From Piper betle (taxonomy: Eukaryota; Streptophyta; Magnoliopsida; Piperales; Piperaceae), in assembly GCA_033002965.1 (NCBI GenBank), contig JAURVB010009040.1:1-64000 (forward strand): DNA of 64,000 bases, in the 5' to 3' direction. Each line of letters opens with the position of its first letter. Within the stretch, counting starts at the first letter, position 1. A model generated the notes under the pieces. It was not told the DNA's origin, ran no database searches, and saw only the letters and a list, made by a program, of their open reading frames with translations. This document shows positions 14,501-26,500 of the stretch, in pieces. Position numbers and translations under genes: made by a program.

Positions 14501-17500
14501 ATGACATGTTTTACTAATTAAACTTACATATAAATATAATAAAATATAATTAGATTATTGATAGTACAAAAAAAATTGTTCAACATTTCATATTGCTATT
14601 CAAATAATAAATAATAATCTAATCAATCACACAAATTTGACAGTCAATTTAAATCACTAACTAATTTGTTCTAATTAATGAAAAAATATTTTTAACATTT
14701 TATAATAATAATTAGATACTAATTAGTAACCATGTCAATCAAACCATTATAACCATCAATTTAAAACACTAAATACTTAAATTAACAACATATTTAAAAT
14801 AGAAAAAAATAATACTCAAGGACAGGTTATTTAAAAGCTACTAAAAAAAGGAAATTTTTTTCAATTTTTTCATGATAATGCCGCCGATACCCAGCGATAT
14901 ATCGTGAATATCGATGATATCACTTCGCAGGTGACTTTCGTCTTGCTTGAAAATTGAAACCTTGCTATGAACAATAATACACACATAATTGCTAGCTTAC
15001 TCAATTTAAATCAACTAATATAAATAAGCTGCTAATAATCCACTAAGCAAGATACTTTAAAAAAATCCACTAAACATTAGAAATTTATTCACAAAGCACT
15101 GATTAAGTATAAATAATTTATCTAAAAAATGTAAAATTATTAGGTTAGTAAATAATTAAGATGGTAATTAAAGTTGTAAAACAAAGTAATTGGGTATAAA
15201 TATGGTAGGCTAACACAGGCCAATGGATTAATGGGATCAAATATCAAATTTTGTATAGATAGGTCAATGGGATATATAGTAGATATCAATTTTGATGGCA
15301 GATATAGGAGATATCACTAATATTCAATGGAAATTTCACAAGATATCGACAATATAAGTGAAATCGATTTTGCCAGAAAAATTTCGTTTTGGTAAGGTGT
15401 AAAACCTATCATGCGGCTGACATACGGCCGAAATAGCAAACCATGGTTATTAGTGTGTGAGAATGAATTTTTTTTAGCACTCCCAATGTGGAGGGAACAA
15501 GGATGTCAATTTGCAAGTATTTAACAGAAGGTTTTGTGATATGAATTAAGCCCTATATGTTTAATATTGTGGTATTAGGCCACTGAGATACCCGAACAAA
15601 GTGATAATAGTAAATAGATTATATGATATGAACACGTTGTGGGTGATATGTTTGGCATCAAATGACCATCATGTATATCACAATGTTATAAAGGGCTAAA
15701 TTTTTGCAGATAATTAGAAAATTTTCTGGAATCAACCACTGGATAGTCATATTTGTCTTCTGAATCCATTCCTAAGGTTGTTACAAACAAATGTTGGTTG
15801 ATACATAATCAAATCAAAATATTGCAGATTTGTATATTTGATTTCCAAGGATAGGTATTAGATCATGTCAATTGTTTCAAGGTATGTGATAGGCCAGGAT
15901 GGAATAACAAAATAAAAAGATAGGCTCATATTTATTAAACCTTCAGCAAATTTATCCACAGGTTTCCAGATGGGGTTCCAACAGTCTATAAACACCCCCT
16001 TTCATGTAATCGGAGACCTTAACTTGAGAGCCTGACCTAATTTTCGAGCTTATATCTTGGCTTCAAGCTCTATCCTTGACCCCCTTGGGATGCTCAGGTG
16101 GACAGCCGTTGCAGCCTCTATTCCAGGGAATCTTTCGTCTTGATTTACAGTTAAGGTCCTTGTTGTTGACCAAAACCTTGTTATTGGCAACTACCTTGTT
16201 TGTTGTCAAGCCATCTTGATTTGAATCAATGCCCAAATCATGGTGCAGGGGCAAAGAAGAAGAGGGTAGGATTTTCCATTTCTCCAGCCGACTAGTCACA
16301 CTGATCTATATCCCTTGTTTGAAATTGTCTTACACAATTCCCAAGCAAAGTTGGCCACCAGTTGCCATCATCTAATGTCATGAGAGCTGAAATTATCTTT
16401 CAAAGTCGAAAAGGCAAAGGCGCTAGGGCAAGTTCTAAAAACCATGGGGAAGGCTCATCGAAGGCCTAGGGCATTATGTGACTCAGAGCCGAAATTATCT
16501 TTCATAGAGCTTGCATAATCTTTCATTATATTGGTGTTTCTTGGCAATTTTTGGGGCAGTAGGTGTCTTCTATTACCACTCAATCCATAGTCGCCAATCC
16601 CTTACCCTTCACCACTATGAACATTTTTTGACTACTATTTTGTTGTTGAATGGTGTCGCTTCACTGCCAACCAATGTCCCAATTGACTAAAAATGGCATG
16701 GAGAAAATGATAAACCATCAGGATCCATTGGCCAAAGTGTGCTTGCCTTTCTTTACTTGGGCTTGTGACCATGTCTTTCAAATGATTTATTTTGTGGTGA
16801 TCCTGTTTGCATTTGCTTGCTTATCCAAGACTTGGTACAAACCAAGGTAAACTTGAACAACTTTTGGAGCTCTGATTTATGCAAGTTGTTGTACTCCACC
16901 TAATTTTGATGATTCAAATGCATTAGTGGAGTCCATATCGACATTCAAGCATCACTAAAACTGATTAATTGCGTCAATGTTCATGCATGCCTCCCAAATC
17001 AAACAATTGAAAGAGTGGCCACATTTATTTTTTAACCATAAAAATCATATACATATTGGATTGTGGTTATGATGTAGGAGCATATTGATGTGGTATGAAA
17101 GGAAAATATCTAGATTAACAATTTCTCCTAGGAAAGTAAAGACATAATAAAGTTAAGATAAATAAAAAGGGCTCTCAACCATTTCTCAATTCATCTAAAA
17201 ACTAAGATTGTACCTGACGTAGCTTCATATTTGGAGGCAAATAAAATGCTACTTCAAGTGAATACACTGGATCTTGTTCATTGGGACCTCATATTCTTCT
17301 ATTGACTACTCGATATATATAGAGGTGACTTTCTGATATATGTAGATGCATTACATGACTCCATTTCTTTAAAGAACTAGGCCTCAAGTTCTGAACATCA
17401 ATATTTCAAAATTAGGACAAAAATCAACCATTGTAAAAAATAATGGATTGTACAATCCGCAAGCAATTAGATATAAGCATTTGCACCTAACGTATGAAAC

Positions 17501-20500
17501 ACCTCACACAAGATAAGCTTTCTAGGCTTCAGCTTATGATACACCTTCAAAATCCGAACCCAAACTAGATCACTAGGATGCAAGGGGACATTTCGAACGT
17601 GAAATTTGCGTCCAGGAAGGAGACGTTCATCCAATTACACCTATATAAAGAAATTCAACTCTTGATTATAAATTTTTGAAGTAAAATTCTGATGAAATCA
17701 ATGATGATGGATGGGACAAAAAGGTTTTCATACATAGAACCTGTCAATGGTGGGAAACCCAATTCGACAAGGATGGAAGATGATAGCAAGCTGAGGTTAG
17801 ACGATAGGGGATGGTTTCGGAGAGGGGTAGCTGGCAGCTTGGTGGCTGGTGGTGGTGGAAAAGACAGATAGTCATGGGTATAGGAGAGTACGTAGTCAAC
17901 AAGTGGTATGGTGGTAGGTCGAGGAGGAAGTGTAGCAAGGTCAACAGCTTTGAGACAGGCCATGGTGGGAACGATTTGGTCAATAGGATAAGTGGGGGTA
18001 AATTGAACATTGTCGGGTGGTTGCTGAGATGATACAGCAGGGCTGTGCATAAGCATAGGAAGTGGTTGTCCTGAAGTGGACTATGAGTCAAGTCAGCGAG
18101 AATAAGTACAATATTGGACAAGGAATCTATTTGGTTGGATTTCCTCCAAGACCTAATTATGTTCACCAAGACGGGGATGGATATCCTCCAGGACTTGGGT
18201 TCGTGTCTCAGGTGCCATGAAAAGTACAGCAAGGGATGGGAATTCTCAGAATGTCCCCCAACTTGATGCAGTACAAAAGGAAAATATCTTGATTAACAAC
18301 TCCTAGGAAAGTGAAGACATAACAAAGACAAGATAAATAAAAAGGATCACAACCATTTCTCAATTCATCCGAAACTTAAGATTTATACAATGAGGTAGGT
18401 TCATATTTATAGGCAAATAAAATAACACATCGAGTAAATACATTGTATCTTGTTCCTTGGCTTCTCATATTCTCCTATACTTATTCAAATGGTGAATACT
18501 TGATGGATATAAAGGTGACTCCTCAATATATATAGATGCGCTGTATCACATATTCATTAGAACATATATTTTATATTAAGTCTTCTTTAGCAATTAGGCA
18601 CAATATTGTCTTCTTTTGCATTTCTTTTATTACAAGTTTAGGGTCTTTATTTAGGACTTACTTTGTTTAGGATTTCTTTTCTAAGAAATTACTTTAATTA
18701 GGCTGTTAGTAATATTATAAATGTTAGTTGTAGTGATGGACATAATTTGCTTTTGAGTTGATTAATAGCATAAACACAGCAGTGGTTTGTTGTCATCACT
18801 TACTCCTCTCTTGTTCTTAATTAGTTGTCTTTAATTTCTCCTGTTTTGTCATTAATTCTTTCCTTTTAAACTGTTTCTCCCAAGTTATCATCCATCACAT
18901 TACCAAACCTTTATTTGAGTTGGATGGGATTCTCCCTCTAAGCAATGTAAAATTTTTGGCATCTTATTTTATTTTCTTCAATGCTCTGTATGAGGTGGGC
19001 GAAAGTGGATTAAGGCTAAATCAACTGTGGTTGGGAATTGACTGTAATTGGTTGATGATGTTTTAGATTTCACTAACTTTGCAAGATCATGCCCTAAATG
19101 TTGAATGCATTGAAGAAAATAGTATCTGGGTTCATGCTTTCATGTTTTTTGTCTGGATCTTGATATTTGTGATATTAGATGGGGGAATGCATAGCGCAGA
19201 CCTTGGAAGATCATCTCCAATGATGTTACACCCCTTTTGAGGTGGTCAACTATAGACCTGATGAAGCATCACCTAACCAGCATTAATCCTTTCATAGCTT
19301 GGGGTCTTACGGCTGCTCTCTGGCCTTGTTTGTTTGTTTTTACTATTGGGATTTTGGTGGCAGCAGATTGGCTTGTAAGTTCGGAAGGTACTCAGTTTGC
19401 CCCGTTCATAAAAATTGCATCTTGAGTCCCACATTATATATTGAGGATTTGATGCTCAAATGTTTGAGAAGTTGAATATTATCTAATCCCATCTAACTCC
19501 TGCTATTCTTGTGCACTAACGCCTGTAACTCGCTGCATAGGAGACATCTTATAAATGGTTCCATGCTTATTGCACAAGAATTGCAGGTGATGGCTAAGAT
19601 GGATTATTTTTAACTTAATCTGTCATTAGAAATACTAGGTGTTCTGTCATGTGGGAACTCGCAACATAATTTTTTACCTAGGGAAAACAGCTACCTTTTG
19701 AATTGTATAAGCTCATCTCAACCCAGCGAAGTGTCGTATGTGGCAGTATTAAATTTCCATTAGAAGATGCAAGCAACCACGATTAGTGAGGAAGCTATTA
19801 AAATCTTGAACCAATGCGATATTTGATTGTTGATTCAAACCCAAATTCATGAACAATAATGGAGAAGCAATGAGCAGCCCACAATAGTGGTTTCGATAAC
19901 TATTAGCATGTTGCACTAAGACTCACACTTTCCTTGGTCCCTTTATAATTGACCTTCCATAGCCACTTTAGCATGAATGACATGTCTGGCTTAGAGTTTG
20001 GTCTTTCAATCTCACACATCAACTATTTGGTAAAGATATCTAGTAATCATAAAGAATATTTAAGCGTTGGGGTTTGGAGAGCTCAACTATGGAGGATACC
20101 AACCTACCCTACTCTACAGATATGGATTTGATGCGCAGGTTGGAGATTGCTTTAAGGAACTAATTATTTTGCCAAATTTTTAAGAAGTTGTAAACCATGT
20201 TGCTAGGTATGTTCATGATACGAAAATGCAGCAGTGAATGTGTAACTTCCATTACATTGAAAGTTGAACTTAGGCATAGTAATTATACATGTGCGACCTT
20301 ATTATATAAATTTGTAATTGCAGTTGTTTTTTTTACATTCTTCATATTTTATGGCCAGTACTATAATAAAATTTTGCTGATATGATGATCTTCTTTTTTA
20401 TTCATTTTCTTATTGTGGGTCATACTTGTATATGCTGTTTTTATTTTCTGCAATGTTTATTTATGTTTTTACCCCCTAAACGTATATATGGCTAGTTCGC

Positions 20501-23500
20501 CTTTCTTCATAACTCATAATTTGTATGTCATGTGCACTTTATAAAGGGTGATTGAGTTAGAAGTATATACAATCAGTAATATCTATTTTTCTTTCTTCAA
20601 AATTGTACTCATGATTCCATAGATCCTATGAGATACACAATTAACTCTAGTCCATGAGACTCTGAGTCTTTTTACTTACTTATATGCACTTCGGCTCTCT
20701 CTCTCTCAAGTCAAATTAGCCTCTAATGCTATCAATTACCAGCAAATTGTTTTGGCTCATTATGATTTCCTTATCGATTTTTGGATGTAAATTTTATAGC
20801 GTTTTGTCCCTCCTCCTTTTGAAGCTTCTTCTTTTTTCTTTTTCTTCCTTTTTGGGCGTTAATGAAATCTCAATCTTCATAAAAAGTAACTTTGGTTTAT
20901 ACTTGTAAATTGAAGTGCCAATCTGGAAACGTCATGAGGATATCTTTTAACTCATAAATCCAAATTTTCTTTTGTAACGGACACTCCTTTTGTTGTTGAC
21001 TTTAATTGTGTTGGATGTGTGAATGGTCAGTGGGCATCTTTTATTTGGTCTTTCATCATGATGTGACCTGGACTGGTTCCTAAATGCATCTAAGTTCATT
21101 GCTGAAGCTGAGCTGTCATATTACACAACCTTTGCAGTCCCACAAGCTATAAAAGTTGACTACAAGATGCGTGCAGTAAAATGAAATATAGCCCTGGGAA
21201 AATGTTTACAAAGATATCGAATTATCTGATTTTTTTATTTGGACTGAAATAAGTATGCAAGTATAGGGACTGTGTGAATGCGCTGGTTTTTATGTATATT
21301 GTTAAGAACGTAAGCTGTCAAGGATCTCTACCTCTTAAGTATACTTTGCATTGGTAAGAAGGCAGCTTACATGCGATTATCTTTTTCCAATGATCATACG
21401 TTATTTATGTTTTCCCATAGTTTATTCTGTTTATGTCAGTTGTTATTTGCTGTAGGTTTCTAATTATTTTGGTTCCTATCCAGAATCCAAAAAATATAAG
21501 GCCGTTATCATAAGAATTGACAGCCCTGGAGGTGATGCACTTGCTTCTGACCTGTAAGAGCCTTTGTATTATTAGTTTTTTTAAAAAAAATAATCTATCT
21601 TCACAAATGTCATCATTATGATAAATGAGTTTTGAGGAATTTTTGTTGACTATAAACATGGAAAGGGGAAAAATGTTCCAAGATAGTGTATTGAACTGAT
21701 ATTATAATTTGTGTAGGAATAAGGAATCTGATTGACTCGGTGATGGGGGGGGTGGGGGAAGAGGGAGGAGATTATAATTTGACAATTGAGGATAGAAAAG
21801 AGGGTAGGGAGAAGAAGGAACCCAACAATTTGGGAGAGGTTACAGAAGAGAACCGACAATTCACGATGAATTCCGGGAGGTTAGGAGGTAAAACTTGGAA
21901 TCCACCAAAGCTTCATGATTTTCATTTATCAAAAACTAATGTTTTGCAATGATGGAAGACACATATGTATAGCCTAATAAAAATGACGAAAATTATAAGA
22001 AAAACCCTTCAAAATATGAAAATATATTAAACTCCCTAAACATCATCAAAATAATAAAATAGAAATTCACGTAGTAAAATAGCTTTAATATAACTTAAAT
22101 TTGTCCTACATCATAAGTTCCTATCCTAGATTATATAGCTATTTTCGTAGATGTTTTTCAAGTTTGATTATAAGTTTTTTATTAATTGGAAAGATTATGC
22201 TTATAAAGCATTCAGTTAAAAATATTTACTTGTGATATATGATATATCTTAATCTAAACTTATCACAAAAATATAATTTTGCCAGAGTTTGTAGATGTGG
22301 TAAAAACATAAAATATTGTATGGCAATGGTTAATATTTTTTAAAAAGTTGATAGGAGTAGAAGTGTTTTTTTTTTTTTGGGTGAACTTTACATATTTATT
22401 ATAAAAAATCAATAATTCATGGTAAGCAGTGTCATCATCAACTACAAGCATATGAAAAAATCACAACTTAAATTCATTCACATTGAACAAGAAGAGGTGA
22501 TACTCAGAGCTTCTTGAAGCATGTTAACAAACCATGGCACATCATTCCAAGTTGTATTATAAGGGTGAAGATTCTGTCTTGTACCATGGTTTACCGTATC
22601 GGCCAGATGTTAGTTTCAGTGAGTTGCGGGGATTTCTGACAGGAAATGACCCTTAGCTAGAAATAAATTCCCTTCACAGATTCTTCACTTGAAACATTCT
22701 CTTTTCTTAAATCCATTTATTTAACCTATTGCTAATCCCATTAATATTTCCTTATTTAACTTAGTTGTATTAACTTCTTAAGTGCTGTTTCAGTTTTACA
22801 GGCTGCCAAGGCCATTAAGTTCTCCACCTCTTGTTACAGTTCGCCTTAATTATTTGATTATATGTGTGTTTATGATTATACTTATTGTAAATTAATCATA
22901 GTTGCAAGTCTATGGATTCAAAAGCTATAGAATAATCATCCTCATTTTAAAATAGTTAATAGTTAATTTAAAGCATTAAAACTATTCCTGAAAGTGCCGG
23001 CATAAGTCTTTGAATGATCTCTGATCTCTGAAGTTGAAAACGATATCGAAGTCCAATTTTGCAAGCCTTACCTTGTACTATAATGAATGTAGAGTAGAGA
23101 CAAACATATGTAAGTCTCAAAACATCCCCATTACCCAACTGTTTTTAAATGAGTGGGCTCTAAACAACTTGTGGAATTGTTATCTCTGGAAGGTCTAAAT
23201 TTTTTCCTCTTGATTGATGAATGCGACAATATCGTACCGTAGTTGCAGAAGATGTAACTTTTGTTCAATTGGAGCAGTTGGCACACTGGTCCACCTTCGA
23301 CCACAGCCCAGAGAAGGCAGGGGTGGGGAGGCTGCTCTCCACTCTAGTTAACAAACTGCCATTGCAGCCCGTTGGGGCTGGAAGGCATCGAAGACAGAGG
23401 AGCTATTGACTAGGATTAGAATATGGTTGTGTACAAGGCCTGACCATCAAGGAAGGGCGGGTCCATGATATGGAATGAGCGGTGGTGGGAAGGTAAGAAG

Positions 23501-26500
23501 CAGATGATGGGTGGAATAAAGATGATATCTAAGGGTTGACATAGTTGAGCCCAATACATTATTTCAGAAAAAAATAGGTTGGACCCTGTTTTAATATTTT
23601 AACGATTTGGGAAGGACCCAAGCGTTATTGTTTTACCCATGGTTGCATAAATCAGAATCGGAATCGGAATCGGTTTTCGAGGGAGTCGGAATCGGAATCA
23701 GAATCGGTCTAAATCGGCCAGGAATCAGTTTAGTTGAATCGGTCCAAATTGGTTATATACAAAAATTTGACAACTCATAACATAAATACTTGAAATACAT
23801 AATTATATAATTTTTGCACATAAATACACAAATTTATAATTTAATACAAGTATAAAAGAGCATCACAATACCTCAATGTCACATAAATACCTCAATTTGT
23901 GAAGCATAACCAATAATTTGCAAATTTAATTTAAAAAAATCCAACTTTACATGAATCGGTCGGTGGCGAGTCTCGCGGCCACTGCGCTGTCGGCCGGCCA
24001 CACGTCGGAGGCGAGGTTGCGAGGGCGGAGGCGAGGTTGCAAGGGCGGAAGTGTCGTCGGTAGCCCGGTCGGAGGCCCGGTCGGAGGAAAGGACGGCGGC
24101 GCTCTCGCATTCACAGGACCGATTCAGTCCGGCCACACGTCGGCGGCGACGTTGCGAGGGCGGAGGCGACGTCGACAGCCGGGTCGGAGGAACGGACGGC
24201 GGCGCTCTCGCGTTCACAGGACCGATTCGGTCCGGCCACATGTCGGCGGCGACGTTGCGAGGGCAGAGGCGAGGTCGGCAGCCCGATCGGAGGCGAGGCT
24301 GGAGTCGGGGACGCACGGCGGAGGGTAGAAACGCGGCGGCGGCGGCGGAAAATCGGACCGGGTTAACGTTAGGTTTTTAAAATCAAAATTTCAATTTTAC
24401 CCATGCTTAAATAATTTAATAAAAATCATACCAAAGGTATTTTAGTAATTTACCGAAAAACCGATTCTTCCCGATTTACCTCGATTCCGAATAAGAGTTA
24501 ACTCGGCCGGAATCGGGTAAATCGGCCGAGTTGGGCACCGATTCGGGGCTGACCGATTCGGCCCCGAAATCGGATCGGCATGCTGCCGATCCGATTTAAA
24601 TCAGAATCGGCCGATTCGTGCAACAGTGGTTTTACCTCTGTGGACATTGTGTTTATTTTATTTTGACATAAATAACATTTAAAATTATACAATCAAACAT
24701 CCTATATGGTGTTCTCCTATTACAATAAGCTTTTATCTGGTTTTTAAATACAATTGGGAGGGTGCCTGCAGCTATTTTTTCATTACATTTTTTAATAATT
24801 CATTCTCTTTTTGCAGAATGTGGAGAGAGATTAGACTTTTGGCTAATTCCATACCTGTCGTTGCATCTATGAGTGATGTTGCTGCTAGTGGCGGTTATTA
24901 TTTGGCTATGGCTGCTGGAGTTATTGTTGCTGAAAATCTCACTTTAACTGGCTCAATAGGTGTAGTCACAGGTAAACATTAGAAGTGCTTACTTTTATTC
25001 TTCTGTATATGATTTCAAAAATATGCAAATCTATTATCTACTATTTTCATTATATGCATGGTCATTTTCTGATATTGCTTGTAAAACATATTTTTGAGTC
25101 CGTATATTAAAGAGTTGATGGAAGGTTGAAATCGTAAAAGTTCATGGCAAAGGAGATACACCCACATCTTAGTTTTGTAACTTGTGTTTGTAGGGATATC
25201 GTGTAATTTTCACAATAAATTTCTAAATTTGCTTTGAGTTTGTAGTATTTCGGTGTTCTTAGGTTTACCATGTTCATGTGTAATCTTCTGTCATTCTAAT
25301 TAGCTTTTGAGTTGATCAATGGCAGACACGTTAACATTTTGAGTTGATTCTCCCATTTCACATGTTTCTTTGAAATTATCCAACGCCAATTTGATATCGA
25401 AGTTGATAATTCCAAAAACTTGGTATCTCGTTCCAGCACTGTCTAGCTGGTGCTCATCATTCATCATCCACACCGCCATGTATTAAGCATCATCCATACC
25501 CAATGAAAGTTTTTACGGATGACAAATATAGCTATATTATATATTAATTAATGCAGTTTTCCAATATGGCTCTTGGCAAAAGAAGTTACATATTTGAAGT
25601 TTTTGACGTGGCCATTTTTTCATACTGCATATGGATGCACATTTATGTTTTCAATTAACAATCATTTAAAGATGCCTGCCCTCTAACTTGGAGTGATTTA
25701 TGTTACCTTTATGTTAAAATTTCTATATTATTTCCCTCTTCTCAAGAAAAACTGTAATGTGAAACACCACAAAAGCATTTGCTGCCTGGGTTACCTGCCT
25801 TTCTTGCTTGTGGTCTTTCTTCAAACGTGCATGTTTAATAGTGAGGTCTAATGTGTTTTCTTTTGCTCTCTTTTTGCTTTGCAATTTGTTCTCTAAGGAG
25901 CTTTGAATTGTGCAGGAGGAGTTGCATGATATTTTACTATATTGTTATGGAGGAACTACGGCTTCACTTTTATCAAATGATCCTTTTTTTTCCTTTAGGG
26001 AAGTTCAATTTAAAAGCATTGTATGAGCGAATTGGCTTCAACAAAGAGACTATTTCCAGGGGAAGATTTGCTGAGCTTCTTGCTGCTGAACAACGGCCTT
26101 TCCGGTAGATGTTTATATAGTTTTTCCAGTGGGAACAAGCATAAGGTGTAGACAATGAATATTAATACCAATCCGAAGATAATCATGTCTTTAACATAGA
26201 GTCTAATTCAAGTTTGATTCTGATGATTCCTGTCCACCAAGATCCTTGTGTGAATTGTGTCAATATTTGTTCAGTGAGTTTGTCGCTTAATAATGTCTCA
26301 TGACAGACCAGATGAAGCAGAACTTTTTGCGAAGTCAGCACAGAATGCTTACAAAAGCTTTCGTGATAAGGCTGCTCTTTCAAGATCCATGCCGGTTGGT
26401 TGCATCTATCAGTGTCAAATCTGGAATATCACTGAATGGAAATCGGTTTAATGCTGTTATTATCAGGTGGAGCAAATGGAGGAGGTTGCACAAGGAAGAG

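Larger units (their letters stand above)
17086..18548 (-). mobile_element. Small two-LTR retrotransposon (TRIM/LARD-like), 1.46 kb
   Basis: Direct repeats at 17086-17355 and 18264-18548 share long stretches, such as TCCTAGGAAAGT..AGACATAA and CAACCATTTCTCAATTCATC. The outer ends are TGATG and ..TATCA, flanked by an exact 5-bp target duplication CATAT (17081-17085 and 18549-18553). The inner ~0.9 kb has no recognisable reverse transcriptase. Two overlapping proline-rich minus-strand frames (within 17655-18232) and a purine tract next to the left LTR on the minus strand suggest that orientation. I do not recognise the internal protein; a captured host fragment is possible. Confidence 0.75.
4066..21483 (+). 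other. 17.4-kb intron of the SppA gene
   Basis: The donor GTATGC follows the exon ending in ...KIRSIR, and the acceptor TATCCAG precedes SKKYKAVIIRIDSPGG. The split codon (g + aa = Glu) is restored exactly, so the junction is secure although the exons are 17 kb apart. The intron contains two tandem duplications, LINE fragments in both orientations, an inverted-terminus repeat element, a hAT-like element and a small LTR element, each listed separately. All of them lie well away from the splice sites. Confidence 0.9.

Noticed and set aside
17655..18232. Proline-rich minus-strand frames as a host gene
   Set aside because: They lie wholly between the two LTRs of a small LTR element and overlap in two frames; no domain identified.
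23879..24380. Overlapping Arg/Pro/Gly-rich frames on both strands
   Set aside because: They follow from the GC-rich repeats in the hAT-like element; all frames are open because stop codons are rare at that composition.
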